Shown here: in pieces, positions 14,246 through 26,648 of the stretch
Position numbering within the stretch: the stretch's first letter is position 1
How the letters are laid out: every line of letters starts with the position of its first letter
Origin: Prunus persica
Taxonomy: Eukaryota; Streptophyta; Magnoliopsida; Rosales; Rosaceae
Assembly: GCF_000346465.2 (NCBI RefSeq)
Contig: NC_034009.1
Span: forward strand, 26,663,643-26,727,642
Reading direction: 5' to 3'
Length of the DNA: 64,000 nucleotides
Notes under the pieces: generated by a model
Seen by the model: the letters and a program-made list of their open reading frames with translations, nothing else
Told to the model about the DNA's origin: nothing
Databases searched by the model: none
Translations under genes and position numbers: made by a program

Positions 14246-15330
14246 TTTTTTTGGGTGTCAAATTTCCTCTTCACCTCTCACCTTCCTTTCCCTCGTCTGT
14301 TTTTTCGTTTAATTATAAAAAATAAAAACCTGCAACCAGTTGTCCAATTGTTTAGTTGTTGGGCTAGAAAATATGCAATTTTTATAGGTTGAGTTAATCC
14401 TATATTCTATATGTAATGGGAAAGTACATTTCTGATTTTACTTTGATTGTCATTATGTATTTTTCGTCTGTGTATTTCACCCTTTTAAATATTTTGATTC
14501 CCATCATGCTTTGGGTAACTTTCTTCGACTTATGACACAACAAAAGAAAAAAAGAAAAAGGAAGAGATTATTGATTGCGTCTAGTTCTCAACTTTCATTG
14601 TTGAATATGACCTTCATCGAAATAATAGCTTACTGGGTCAATGATATTTGGTAAGTAGTTGACACGATTCATGCTAGATTTTTATATTTGATTATTTTTA
14701 TGTACACCCAACACATGCAAATGCAATGCAAACGGCCTTGGATTCTCCCCAAATGGCCATAAATATCAACCACCAATTGTCTACAAAAGACGGTATTATC
14801 TGTTAATGTGTTTTGACTTTGGGTGAGCCTAAAGGTTTGTATCTTGTGGAGTTGGTATTATTGTGATCATAAGCTCCACCGACTACCAATGCATCACTCG
14901 ATTTCTTTTTCACCTTCTTTCGTGGCGTTTTGCGCAGACCAAGTCTTCTCCAGATGATGAGTGATTTTATTTCTAGTTTGCAACATCAGAAAGTATGCAA
15001 ATGATGATGTGCCCTACAAAATAATCATCCCTAACCTCACCTTCACATCCTCGTGGTCCCTCACACAATCAAGTGCTCTAATATCGTGCATTCGATTATA
15101 TTTAATTACAACCCCCGCACACCCACCCCTTCCCCCTTCCCCCCCCCCCCCCCCCGCTAAACCCAACTCATCTGATTCCTAGGTACGTCTCCAAATGATA
15201 ATGTATTTCCCATAAAAAACATGTAAATTGTTAAATGGTACAACACTTCCCTAGAATAATATGATCTTCCCGAGATAACAATCAAAACGCTAGTACGGGG
15301 AGATGCTATTAAGGATAGTCATTCGTATGT
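13691..15330. other. 3' UTR of AP1G and intergenic spacer
   Basis: The first few hundred bases are probably the AP1G 3' UTR. The rest is T-rich spacer. No conserved protein segment is visible in any frame. Confidence 0.5.
15139..15155. repeat. Poly-C tract
   Basis: A run of 17 C embedded in a C-rich stretch starting near 15108. Such tracts are unstable in sequencing and replication and can fold as i-motif/G-quadruplex on the two strands. Confidence 0.9.
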
Positions 15331-15732
15331 AAGAGCATCCATAATTGACTCTTTAAATCCCCTCTTTAGACAAATTTTAAGGAGGAATTGTAAAAATACA
15401 ACTTCAATCATGCTCCCTATCCACCTCCTAAAATAGGAAGACCTCTAGGAGCTCCTAAATCTGAGGAGAGAGAAATGATTCCTAGTGACTCTTTATAATT
15501 TAATGCTGCTTTATTTAATGAGTATTTCAAACCTTTATTTAATACTAACTATTTTTTTATTTTATTTTGTAATAGCGATGGACCAATCAAAAAAGAGTTA
15601 TAGCATTTATGACTCCCTAAACTAGAAAGCATGATTGAAGTTTAAATTTTATAGAGAGCTCATAAAATAACTTTTATATATTTTTAGCTAAAATTTAATT
15701 AAAAAATAGAGAACATGATTGTGGATGCTCTT
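15331..15732. mobile_element. MITE, about 400 bp, with AAGAGCATCCA termini
   Basis: Left terminus AAGAGCATCCATAATTG. The right terminus, read in reverse complement, is AAGAGCATCCACAATCATG. The interior is AT-rich and noncoding. GAGCATCC-type ends are common in plant MITEs. A target-site duplication is not obvious, so the superfamily is left open. Confidence 0.7.
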
Positions 15733-16543
15733 CAACCATTGATAAAGTGTGAGATTATACCGTTGCATTTCTCATATGATTCCATGGACTAGCACACTTC
15801 TCTATTATGAGTTTTTTTGGTCAATCTCTATTATGAGTTTATGTGCCCACAATCCACTTGTCTTTTGTCAACGTTTCAATTGCAGCACGCACCTCATCGC
15901 AATCACAAGAGTCCCTCAAAACCCTTTCCACGATCCCACCACAAATTGTCCATCCCAAAAAAAGGGATTCCAAACCGGATCAAAAGAAGAGAAGGGAAGG
16001 GAATTTTAACAAAAAGCAAAATTCTAGGGACACCAAACCAGCCAAAAAGCAACATTTTGATACGGCTCTCCTGTATTTCCTACAAACAACTATGCATGCA
16101 AAAAAGTTTAGGTTTTCTTTTTCTCTTTTATGTATGTGAAGGCATCACATGGTTTGATGGGATCCCATGTTTGTTTCAACTGCATTGGAAAGTGGGGGAG
16201 ATTAACAGTTCATTTATCAACGTAACATGTGTACTCTACAGGCAGCGCATCTAATCTTTAGGAACCCTGGGAAATGCTGAACTTGAAGAAGCATTGTCAC
16301 TCCGAGCATAAGGCTAAAGTAAAAGCATTTATAAAAGTTGAATGGAATTTTATTTCTTTATTTTTCTGAAAAGAAAAAGTGCATTGCCGCTTGCGATAAA
16401 AGTTTTATAGAACAGGAGCTGCACGGCAGTAAAGAAAATAAAAGTCCAGAAGAAAGCAAAAGCCAAAAATTCTTTTCGTGCTTTGAAAAAATTAAATAGA
16501 TTCATTGATATATTGCAGAAAGTACATATCACAGTGAATAACT
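15733..16543. other. Spacer and probable 3' UTR of the ATL gene
   Basis: No recognisable gene. Frames at 15817-16254 and 15843-16139 overlap one another and lack domains. The part next to 16544 probably includes the ATL 3' UTR. Confidence 0.45.
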
Positions 16544-17746
16544 TCATGTAACCTGAGATCTATCACTCCATGGCAAACCCACAGTAACAGAGGAAGCGCC
16601 CATATGGGTTTCTGAAGAATTTGGAAATTTACCCTTCTTAGGCCATAGCCAAATTTTGGAAACAGAAAAGCTTTCACCTTTACTTCCACTGTTAATTTTT
16701 TTCCCCTCTGCATCACCATCACAGTGGGAATTCCCATTTTGTCCAGCTCTCCCTTTCACAAGCCTCACACTATCACCACTTCCAGCAGCAGCAGCTGCTC
16801 TTTTGGGCCTTAAAGCCACTTGCAACTCTAAATCAGCAACCACATATTGGTATGATCCCATTGAGTAACATCTCCTTGCATCCAAACTACTACTGCTAGT
16901 CTCTCCCTCTGCTCTCTCCACTGCTGCTCCTCCACCTCCATCTCCCTCATCATTTGTGCTTCTGAATTTACCAAGTCTCACAGAAAATACCTTTTTCTCA
17001 CCACCATTTTCATTATCTGCAGACTTTTGGCCAGTAAGAACTCCGCTTCCTTCATTGCCCAAAGAACCATCTTCTTCCCTTAGATCATCAAAATCAAAGA
17101 CTGGGTTTTCAATGGCAATCCCTGGCGTGTACAGGGTCCCTCTACAAAGCGGGCAAGTTGAATTAGACAGTAACCATGTGTCAATGCAATCAATGTGGAA
17201 AGCATGACTACATATGGGGAGCAATCTCAACTGGTCCTTTTCAGAAAACTCACACAGACAAACTGGACAATCAAATGGTTCTCTCGCCTTTATCTCTTTA
17301 TAAAGGAATACAGGAAGAGCGTCTATAAAAGCTTGATCTAAGCCAGAATCATGAAGATGGAAGAGTTGCTGTAATTGTCTCTGATAAACTTCAGACCCAG
17401 AGAGTTCCGGGTATCTGTTAGATTCGGATGCTGACGAAGATCTATGCTTTGTGAGAAATCTAACAAGCAAGTGAAGGATACCAGATACAAAAAATATAAC
17501 AGCTAGAATAATTATGATAAAAAGAACTGATGGGCTTATTTTACTACCAGAGGATGATGATGGGTTTGAGTGTCTTTGGTAGTCACTATTGTACGGTAAT
17601 GGCAGTGAAGGAGAAGAAGAAGAAGATGAAAGAGAAGAGGAAAGCAAACGAGAGCCAGGATAGCTGGTCAGAAAATCATTTCTTTGCCTGGTTTGAGCTT
17701 GATTCAAAGACATTTTAGGATAGTGGCACACTAAATTCACCATCAA
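16544..17746 (-). CDS. RING-H2 finger protein, ATL family (ATL46/ATL13-like)
   Basis: Single-exon, 400-aa membrane-anchored E3 ubiquitin ligase. Visible parts are a Ser-rich N-terminus, a hydrophobic span (about residues 72-98, ending HLLVRFLTKH), and the ATL-type GLD box (GLDQAFIDALPVF, from about residue 135). The RING-H2 finger has ligands Cys160, Cys163, Cys179, His181, His184, Cys187, Cys198 and Cys201 (IDTWL and CPLC motifs intact). The C-terminal tail contains LDARRCYSMGSYQY and KGESFSVSKIWLWPKK, blocks I associate with the ATL46/ATL47/ATL13 clade. The family acts with E2 enzymes at membranes. A second in-frame Met (MSLNQ, start at 17713) could be the true start. Exact ATL number is not asserted. 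Confidence 0.93.
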   Translation of the reverse strand: MMVNLVCHYPKMSLNQAQTRQRNDFLTSYPGSRLLSSSLSSSSSSPSLPLPYNSDYQRHSNPSSSSGSKISPSVLFIIIILAVIFFVSGILHLLVRFLTKHRSSSASESNRYPELSGSEVYQRQLQQLFHLHDSGLDQAFIDALPVFLYKEIKAREPFDCPVCLCEFSEKDQLRLLPICSHAFHIDCIDTWLLSNSTCPLCRGTLYTPGIAIENPVFDFDDLREEDGSLGNEGSGVLTGQKSADNENGGEKKVFSVRLGKFRSTNDEGDGGGGAAVERAEGETSSSSLDARRCYSMGSYQYVVADLELQVALRPKRAAAAAGSGDSVRLVKGRAGQNGNSHCDGDAEGKKINSGSKGESFSVSKIWLWPKKGKFPNSSETHMGASSVTVGLPWSDRSQVT

Positions 17747-19166
17747 ATTTTAGGACTTTCTTAGAAACCAAACACGCTTTCACCTTTTTGTAAGCTCAAG
17801 AAAACAGCTTCCTTGCTTGCATTCAGATCAAACCCAACTCATACTTTGAAGTGAAGAAGCAACAGGCACATTATTTCTTCTCTCTCAACAAACCCAATTG
17901 AGATTTAGTCAACAATGTGCAAAAAAGAACAAAACTTTGACCCAGACTTGCAACTTAAACCATGGCTCTAGAAGGCTATTATTGGTACCAGAAACACCAC
18001 CTCGGTGCTTTCACTTTTGACATGAAACCAAGGTACTGGTGGTATGCAAGAACATAAACAAAGAACTCACTTTAGAGTTGTCCAGTTTGCAGTGTACCTA
18101 CCTCAACTCTGGAAAATCTGCCATTAATGGAGCCCATTTGTCATGTGCTTGATGAGTCTTGTGTTGGTCTTGGACAGCGTTGCAGTGATTTTTTTTTTTT
18201 AAAAAAAAAAAACCCTAAACAATATTTGGGCGGTACTCATGTGAGGGGTTTCAATTTCTTTATATTGGAACTGGCTGCATAAATTTTAGTAAAAGTGGGC
18301 TGGCAGTTTCAAAAGAGCAAGTCGAAGGGTAAAAAGGTCAATAATAGCGACAGCGGCCTTATACGTGTGCGCAGAGCCAGTTTGGTAGATTGGGCGTGGA
18401 CATTCTTAGATTTTGCCAATTTTCTCATAGACGTCTTGGGATTTCTTACCAATTTTTGGTGCAAATTTGGGAACTTGGACTTTTGGTACTTCCTTTGTGG
18501 GTCCAAAAATAGATGGTTCATTGGACTTTTTATTTTTTTTTATAATTAGGGGGGAGGGGGTTTCAGTCCATTGGACTTTTGGTTGTCTTTTTACAATTGG
18601 GTCCAAAAAATACTTGCAATGGGGTTCAAAGCCCATTTACTGACTCCCTTCAAAGATTATGAATTTTTTTTTTTTTTTAATACAAGTTAAAACTGTTGAT
18701 TTGCAAGTCAAGTCAAGTTACGATCGCTGATTGCAAGTCAAGATCTTTTGCTAAAAAATTTACAAATCAAATCAGTGCTTATTGTAGAAGAAGATATCAA
18801 AATAAGTCAATAATAAAATCAGGGCCTATTGACAATAATTGTCCTCCCATCTCCAAAACATAAGGGATATGAACAACAACCAGCCGGCTGTTGCAGACTC
18901 TTCAATTTGTCCTGTTAAGATTTTCATGATATAAATAGGAGTGGTGGTAGACTGGGAGTCAAAGGTTCCCTTGATAATCCAATAGGGTCCATCCTCTTCA
19001 ACTAACACTAAATTGTTTCTGCATGCCATCACATATTAATGAATTTCACCTTCATTTGCAGCAGGGAATCTCCCCCTTTTACTATGTTCTGTGCTAAACC
19101 CTAAAGGGAAAAAAAAAAAACTATATAACAAATTCCATGCATATTACATCAAATTTGCATGTTTAA
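17747..19166. other. ATL upstream region and spacer
   Basis: Likely promoter and 5' UTR of the ATL gene at the left end. A poly-T/poly-A palindrome lies at 18190-18211. An imperfect duplication of about 50 bp containing CCATTGGACTTTT occurs around 18518-18580. No coding evidence. Confidence 0.45.
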
Positions 19167-19483
19167 GCCCGTTCGATAACTATTTCAATTTTAATTTTTA
19201 GTTTTCAATTTTTGTGCTAGAGTATAGAGAAAAAAGAGGGAGAATGGAAATGAGAATGAGAATGGCAATATAATTGAGAGGATGATAGGGAGGAGTAACA
19301 AAAGTGAAACAAAAACTAAAAACTGAAATCTATTTAAAATTATTTTCACTTTTGTTACTTCTCCCCTCTCATCCTCTCTCTCAATCTCATCCTCACTCCC
19401 ATTCTCACTCTCATTTTCCTCTATACTCTAGCACAAAAAATGAAAACTAAAAATTAAAATTGGAATGATTATCAAATGGGCCC
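19167..19483. mobile_element. Fold-back MITE (long imperfect hairpin)
   Basis: The two halves are inverted copies. The left arm contains CAATTTTTGTGCTAGAGTATAG and GTAACAAAAGTGAAA; the right arm contains TTTCACTTTTGTTACTTCTC and CTATACTCTAGCACAAAAAA. Arms are about 130-150 bp around a short centre near 19320. The element is flanked by TTAA on both sides (19163-19166 and 19484-19487), a possible target duplication. No coding capacity. Confidence 0.75.
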
Positions 19484-19527
19484 TTAAATCTCATATCTTG
19501 GACAATTATCATTAATGTTTCTTTTCT

Positions 19528-19630
19528 TGATTTTTTTTTTTATAAACAATAGCGATAAACTACTCTATATCTAAATTCTAATGTATGGAGGGAGGTTCGA
19601 GCCTTGACCAATTGACTTAAGCCACATATG
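19528..19630 (-). mobile_element. Possible diverged SINE relic
   Basis: A poly-T tract, then AGCGATAAACTACTC, then GGAGGTTCGAGCCTTG and GACTTAAGCC. Order and wording resemble the clearer SINE at 29797-29922 (AGCGATATTCTACT, GGGATTCGAACTTG, GACTAAGCCC). It is much diverged and no target duplication was identified. Confidence 0.35.
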
Positions 19631-20833
19631 CTTCCCGAATTAATCATGCAGAAAAGCCCCTTGAGTTGAGATGGTATTTGATTTCTAAGTGGAAGATGAA
19701 GTTGCCTGCTATACATATCTGAAAACGAAAGAATGAAGTCTCTCAGTACATAATATATATATATGGCTGGAAATGAAGCTGGTAGGTAGGCCATGGGATG
19801 CACGTTGTTTGGTCTGACATAAGTATGTTTTTGGCCAAACATATGTTAACTGCTACATACCACGATATGGTGGCTTAAATTGAGAGATTCTCTCCTCCTT
19901 TCAGTTTACGTGACAAACGAAGGACTATAGTTGTCCTTCCCTTTGTGTCCATCTGCAGGTGGTCTCTCAGATCTGAATTAATTTTCCTCCACTTTTTGTT
20001 TGGAGTTTATAGGGTCGGAAATAAGTTATCTCAATTCACACGTATATTAGAATAATTTAAAATATCGCTTTGTGAAAAGAAAAGAAAAGATAAAAACAGT
20101 TGAGATAGATGAATCTAGGTTTTGGAAAAATTAATTGGTGAAGGGATTGTGGCGGATATTACAACCAACAATGAGATGCTAACTTCCCAACTGCTTTCTT
20201 GCATGAGAATGAGATCCACCATAAATATAAACTATAAATGTATGTTGGGTTCGTTTACTTTCTAAGTGACTTGTTGACTGGGGAACAAAAATTAGCCTCA
20301 AAATCTTTCAATCTTTTCATTTTGTTTTGTTCTGATTTGGGCCCTCCATATATTATATTTTCCAGGTTACCCCAAATCAGTAAAATGGAAACTTGTAAAC
20401 TATAATTTTGGGATTAATTGAGCACCGAAGTAGTGGATGAACAGAAACTTCATTTATAACTCAAAAAGCCCGAATTCCAATATAAAAAACCGCAGAACTT
20501 ACATGTAATAATTTTGTGCAATATGATGCCTCCTGAATTTGTTGTTAGCTTATAGCTAGCCAAAGAGAAGGCAAGAGTAATATATTTATGAGAATTCTAG
20601 CTCTCCTTCATGGATTAGGTTCCTAAATTCAGTTATTGAGCACTGCAGAAATGAGAGAGAGAGAGAGAGTCATATATATATATATCATGATGAATATTAT
20701 AGAGAGAGATGCCCGGGAAAAACTAAGAGAAAGAAACATACAATATGTTATCATCATTATATAACATAATTAAGTAGGTAAGATCGAAATGCAGGCATCA
20801 CAAGTAGTAGACTGTAGACTCCTCATCTCGTAG
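19631..20833. other. Spacer and 3' flank of the HLH gene
   Basis: AT-rich, with a short GA/TATATA microsatellite near 20654-20685. No gene signal seen. Confidence 0.45.
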
Positions 20834-21136
20834 CTAAGATAGCTTGTAAATCTTGGAAAGCGCTTGCAAAACGTTAACTTGCAACCTCAACTGAAGTATA
20901 TAGTCGGCGGTTTGAAGAAAAAGCCGGTCTGCCTTCAACCCTCTCCCTCCTGGAATCAACATTTGCAGCTTCTTCACCTTCACTTGCACCGTTGACTTGC
21001 GGCCGCCACGACCACCCACCTGCCTCTGCCTGTGCCTCTGCCTCCTCGTCATCTTCATCTTCATCTTCATCTTCATCTTCATCTCAGAAGAAGAATGCCC
21101 TTTCAACCCATTATAATTACTCATAAAATTATTCAT
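20834..21136 (-). CDS. Small atypical helix-loop-helix protein, likely non-DNA-binding
   Basis: Single-exon 100-aa protein. The C-terminal half (from about residue 50) is an HLH: VKVKKLQMLIPGGRGLKAD for helix 1 and loop, then RLFLQTADYILQLRLQVNVL for helix 2. The preceding basic stretch (TRRQRHRQRQ...) lacks the His-Glu-Arg pattern needed for E-box contact. It therefore looks like one of the short plant HLH proteins that act by dimerising with other bHLH factors. An unusual Met-Lys run lies at about residues 19-28, encoded by an ATGAAG-type microsatellite. I do not assign a subfamily name. Confidence 0.8.
   Translation of the reverse strand: MNNFMSNYNGLKGHSSSEMKMKMKMKMKMTRRQRHRQRQVGGRGGRKSTVQVKVKKLQMLIPGGRGLKADRLFLQTADYILQLRLQVNVLQALSKIYKLS
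21045..21083 (-). repeat. Coding hexanucleotide microsatellite (Met-Lys repeat)
   Basis: Plus-strand TCATCT repeats (about six) read as ATGAAG repeats on the minus strand within the HLH gene, giving alternating Met-Lys. Each Met is in frame and could serve as an alternative start. Confidence 0.85.
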
Positions 21137-21273
21137 TATGGGTAGTCTAAGCTGAGTTATATCTAGCTAGTCGAAATAAATGAGAAGGAGATTTGTGGTG
21201 TTTGTGAATAATATTGTTGTAAATATTTGGTTATAAAAATGAGAGATGGTGGAGGATGAGAAGAGGAGGGCTA

Positions 21274-21285
21274 TCTATATATATA
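21274..21285 (-). promoter_or_regulatory. Candidate TATA box of the HLH gene
   Basis: TATATATATA about 140 bp upstream of the HLH start codon on the minus strand. Position fits a plant core promoter with a short leader. Confidence 0.4.
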
Positions 21286-24200
21286 ACGCTCTCTATGCTA
21301 TAAATGCTGCTTCTAGGCTCTAGCACTGGCTTATGGAGTGTTTAGGGGTTCAGTTCAATTCAATACGACGGGGCCATGTGAGCCGAGCCATTCATGTTTT
21401 GTATGTTCGTATAATTCGGCTTTTTTGGCACTTACGGGTCGGGTCACGCAACCCGCCTTTGAATTTTCTCTCACCAGCACCATTCTTTTGTTGTCGTTTT
21501 GCCTATGGCCTCTGGGCCCCACTTTTCAAAGACCCACGCACCTGTCTGACAGCTCGCTCCCTCCTCCTTCATATCATTCTCCTCTCGCACACGCTTACAA
21601 CCGTATCTGTCCCTCCTAATCCCCGAATCCCGACAGTTGCCCTCCCCACACCTGTTCGGATCTGATCATCCACGTCTCCTTTTTTTTGGGCAAACCCATA
21701 TCCGACGGCTGATAATCTACCACAGTATTTCGATATCACACGGGCCCCACTGCAGGAATTTAAAGGTGTTGTCCAACTAGGCTCCAGGAGAGATCTTAGC
21801 TGCACCTGCACTCGCACTCACACTCACGGTGTTAATATGTGATGCGATCAAATCTTAGTGGAAGGGGCCCACTTCATACAACTTGGGAGGGAGGTAGGTT
21901 TAATTTAAGCGTTGGATGTAATTTGGTAATAAATTTGCTTTAAGGTAAGATAAATTAGTACAATAATGAAATTTTATATAAAAATAAATTGCTGGCTGGC
22001 AAAGACGGTTTGAATTGAAATGTAACCAATTGGAATGGATAATTTCCCCCATAATTTTATATCATGTAACGTGGTTGGCCATGGATCTTCTTGTTTTCCA
22101 AATAGATTATGGTAGATAAGGAAACCATATTTTTCTTCTTTAGGTAGGTAATGATGATTGAAATCAGCTATCAATGGCAGCAAGCAAGATATTATGGGCA
22201 CGATCGTTTGCCAACTTGTCCAATGTTCCTAATAATGGGAGTAGAATAATTTTATTGCAATTGCATTAATAATTTTTCGGAAATAATTTGATATGAAAAA
22301 TCCGAAGATTATTATTATACGAAATTGTTGTTTAACGATTTAATAATATAGCATGTTAAATATCTAGTGACGATAATTCTTGTTATGTATATCACTATAT
22401 TTTTTATAATTCTGCACCTGCATGACACGTACATATATAATATTAATATGTGTTTCTTGTTGTTATCAATAAATTTAGGTGAGCCCGTAAGGATTGCATA
22501 AAACCAAATTTGGATGAAAAGATGAAGTGACACACAAGCTGCTTTTGCTTCGGCGGGCTTATGTATATATGAGCTAGCGGTCCCCTTACATAATACATAT
22601 GCCGACTCAGAAAATTCCAGGGCCATGTGAGGGTATGATGAGGACAAAAATGACATCTCCACGTACCTTCACATACATTAATGCAAAATTAAGGCATATG
22701 GTGTTTTGTGATCATATATTATATGCACGTACGTTAAGATTTTTGATCAGATATATGTTATGTTACGTGTGGTGTGGCTCGTCGGTTGAGTTAATGCACA
22801 CAAGTTGGGTTGAAGAAAATGATGGGATCGATGGACGAAAATCATATGCATTGTCGCAGATAGAATAGAACCCAATAATTTAACATATGCATGCTTGCTT
22901 GCTGGCAATCGGGTTTTATATACCGAATCAAATGTTCGAAAAATAGAATTTCTTTTTTGTTTTTCTTGATTTTTAATCTAAATCGATCGATCGATCGACA
23001 GATATGGTTTATAGACATGGATTGGGTTTGAAGGAGAGGTTGAAACATAGCAAAAGTGACAATGACGGAGTTATTTACAGAGGTTGAGGCGCCATGGCAA
23101 CCTCAAGTGTACAGTTAGCTCAGCCCTGAAAGATGACATATGCATATGTTGTGGTAGTTGCCGAAACGCCTAAGATGAAGCATATGCGTGCATGCATGCA
23201 TGGACTGAAAAGTTGTGCAGGAATAAAAGTTATTATGATTTATAGCTACATATAATTAACGTTATATATCACGACCAAAAGCTTTGACTTGCTTTTTGGA
23301 GGTCAACTTGGTGGCCGCTCACGCACCACCATACATATGCATGTGGTCATATATCTATCGCTCATTGCATTTTGATACAGATGGATGTTTTTGAGTCACA
23401 AAATATTGTAGAAATGGGGATTTCATGTCATCCTATTGATTTTGCAGAATTAGTATTTGTCGCATATATATGTGTGTGTGTGTGTGCTGCTAAGGTTGGG
23501 GTCACTAATTAATCAAGCGAGCGACAATTAAACGAGTATGAATATGAGGGTGTCTTGATTGACATTGTTTGATAGCTGAAGATCGATGTGTGGCCGAATG
23601 TATAGTTTAATGAACTGTAGACACACCATGTTCCATTGAAACAAGGTTATAACTTAAAAGGGAGAGAGAGAAACAGAGACAGAGATAGAGAGAGATGATC
23701 GAAGACACGTGATGGTTGTAAACTCAGGAAAAACAAAAAACATAAAGCCACATGCAGAGGCGCAATGAGGGTAGGGGACCTCAGACTCAGATAATTATAT
23801 TACAGACCATATGAGTGTGGTAGGGTACTTGTAATATTGTAGAAGCTATAGAAGTGTATGGAGACCTAGCTAGCTAGTGGCTTAGAGTGGTTGGTTGAGG
23901 GAGAAATACTTCCCTATCTTCGTTTTATTGTCTCGACTTTCTATCTTTATATCTCTCTCCTCCTCTAATAGGTGACGCGAGGAGAGAAATAAAGAGAAAA
24001 GAAGGTAATAAGACGTTGATAGAGAAGTTTCTCTCTAATTGAAGAGGGGCTCGAAAAGAGGTTGTTTGTCTAGCTAGAGCTAGCTAGCAAGCTATGTGGC
24101 TAGCTTAGCTTATATAGCTTATAGCTTATAACTTAGAGGGTGATGAGCTGGTTTGATGGGGTAGCCAATGAAATTGCCAAAACTGAAAAGTGTGTGATGA

Positions 24201-25280
24201 AGGATGATTGTATATGTAGGGTGACATATATATAAAGTGGGTGGTGTGGTGCCGTTTCAATTTGGTTTCTTCTTAGCTGGACTGGCGTTGTGGTGGGAAC
24301 GGAACGCACATGCTTGCACATGTACCTCCTACATTTTCACGTTCTTATTTATGTAGTCCGTTTCTTCTTGTTATTGTTGTTATGAAGCCCTCCTCCTCTC
24401 TCCTCTCAGACTCAGACCCACTTACGCCATGACAACAACTTTGGCTGTTGGTTGGTTGGTTTGTGATTTGATGGTGAAGTTCAGTGCAGGGCATGCATGA
24501 GCATATGATATGATCATTTATTATTATTATTAACCCCATCTCATGTTTGTCCTAATTCTGTAACTCTTTTGGGTTTTAGTCTGTTAATTGCATTGCACTG
24601 GTCAATTTTTCCCGTTTTGTTCATGTTGGGCCTCTTCATTACCTTTCTCACGTCACATATGTAGCGAGATTTTACCTTACCATACCCCAAAAAAAAAAAG
24701 AAGAAGAAGACAATATTTAGGTGCACCGCCTCTATTCACCTCAATTATGATTAATGGATCATCCATATAATGCCATATATCAAATCAATTGACGATTTAT
24801 TATGAGGATCTTAATTGTTATCAAGACTGTTAATTTGTTCGATATACATGGGGATTACTAAATGATGTGTAATTTGATTGATATATTTTTTTTGTATTAT
24901 GCATAAATGAATGGTTTTAACAGCATGTTTGGGAAGTGCTTCTGAGTCATAAGAGCTTTTTATGGAGAAACACATGCCACGTGCTTCTTCAAGAAGTACT
25001 TCCATTTTTTTTATGAAAATTTCAACATCTTTATAATAAAAGCACTTATGAACAGAATTGTTTTCTAAAAAAACAGTTCCAAATAATCCTTTATGATATA
25101 CGTGTATATCGATGATTTGTTAATCCCAACTCAGGTGTATAAGAAGGTGGGCCTAATTGCTGAGATTTTAATTTAGGCTGTATTGAGACAAAGAACGAAC
25201 CGCCGAAAAAGAGAGAGAATGAGGCCCAATTCGATGCTTAATTAGCATGGAGGATTTGAGTCAACGGCCCAGTTTAGTCC
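21286..25280. other. Four-kb spacer without visible genes
   Basis: AT-rich sequence with short microsatellites: ATCG repeats near 22983-22998, TG repeats near 23471-23485 and GA-rich patches near 23660-23695. Frames of 60-115 codons on both strands have no domains or splice support. I looked for familiar conserved miRNA sequences and noticed none. Confidence 0.45.
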
Positions 25281-25456
25281 TCTCACTGGACCGCCAAATG
25301 TATCCCGTTGGTGCTCTTTGAACACCCAATTCTCAGGTTTGCATGCACGGCCAATTCTCTAGTTGAATATAGGACTTTGCTTGGCCATTACGTACGATAA
25401 ACAATGTAGAAGACATTTTCTGATTTTCCTTGTTGACCAAGAAAGCTAAACTCATT

Positions 25457-25489
<33 letters not shown>

Positions 25490-26164
25490 TTTATGTGTTC
25501 TTCTTGTCTCTTTAGTCATCGTCTTGATAATTTAAGGGCTCAGTGCAAAATTTAAACTGGAGTATTCACATAATCTAATATGAAAATAACTAAAATAAAT
25601 AAATTTGTCATGACTTAATGTCATAAATCAATTTTTAATAACTAAAATTCATCATCAATTAGCATGTCATAACAATCACAAATCAAATTCATAATTTTTT
25701 TTAATGTTTTCATTTGATACTTACTAGACCACCAAATGTATCCGTTGTTGCTCTTTGAACACCCAATTCTCAAGTTTGCATACACACCTAATTCTCTACT
25801 TGAATATAGGACTTTGCTTGGCCATTACGTACAATAAACAATGTAGTAGATATTTGTTGATTTTCCTTGTTGACCAAGAAAGCTAAACTCATTGAAAGTA
25901 TTATTATTAATTTTTTTTTTATGTGTTTGTCTTGTCTCTTTAGTCATTAGGAATCAAGGTCGGTCTTGAAATTTTGAAGGTTTTGTGCAAAATGTAGACC
26001 GGAGCATTCACATAATCTAATGTGAAAATAGTAAAAAAATAAAATTACCATAACTTAATGTCATAAATCAATTTTTAATAACTAAAATTCATAATCAATT
26101 AGCATGTAATAAAAATCACAAATCAAATTCATAATTTTTTTTTTATAAATGTTTTCATTTGATA
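25281..26164. repeat. Direct tandem duplication, two copies of about 440 bp
   Basis: Copy 1 is about 25281-25719 and copy 2 about 25721-26164. Both carry GCTCTTTGAACACCCAATTC, GGACTTTGCTTGGCCATTAC, CCTTGTTGACCAAGAAAGC and CAATTTTTAATAACTAAAA in the same order. They differ by point changes and by the length of an ATT repeat near 25465-25490. Confidence 0.9.
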
Positions 26165-26648
26165 AAGTTAAAGATTAATATGTTCGGTAAAAAAAAAAAA
26201 GAGTTCAAGTGAAAGAAGAGGACATGAATATTTTTGTTTTGTTTTGTTTTGAGTGGAAGAATTTTTATTTATTTATTTATAGGAGAAAGCGTATGTGTGT
26301 GATATATACCGCTATTAGTTTAGTTGGATCTTTCCCTTGTTTTTTTTTCGTCACGTGCTTCTGTTTTTTTAAAAATTATTTTAAAATTTATTGTTATAAT
26401 GAAAAAAAGAATAAAAATACGAATACAATGACAACACCCGACTCAAACTTAGGCCTTGTACAAAAGGATATGTGCTAGAAACCAGCTTCACCAAAATATG
26501 CTTTTGTGTCAATGTATTGCACGCTGGAGTATATATAATTTTTATGATATTAATATATATATTATATAGTAAAAAAAATTTCAGAGGCCCTCAAAAATTA
26601 GGAGCCTTATGCGGTGTCACCACTTGCACTATGCAAGGGCCGCTCCTG
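25955..26648. mobile_element. Nonautonomous hAT-like element with probable 8-bp target duplication
   Basis: The left end is CAAGGTCGGTCTTG. The right end in reverse complement is CAGGAGCGGCCCTTG, matching the CAGGGGCGG-type ends of many plant hAT elements. Flanks TTAGGAAT (25947-25954) and TTAGAAAC (26649-26656) agree at 6 of 8 positions, the two differences being transitions. The interior is AT-rich with no transposase. Its first 210 bp lie in copy 2 of the tandem duplication, with a counterpart in copy 1. Confidence 0.55.

Noticed and set aside
15749..16254. Overlapping plus-strand frames of 86-145 codons
   Set aside because: No conserved motifs, mutually overlapping frames, located in a spacer next to the ATL 3' end.
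16656..17718. Plus-strand frames across the ATL gene
   Set aside because: Antisense shadows of the intact 400-codon RING-H2 gene.
21333..21665. 110-codon plus-strand frame upstream of the HLH gene
   Set aside because: Low-information sequence with no domain; overlaps a second unrelated frame and shows no splice sites.
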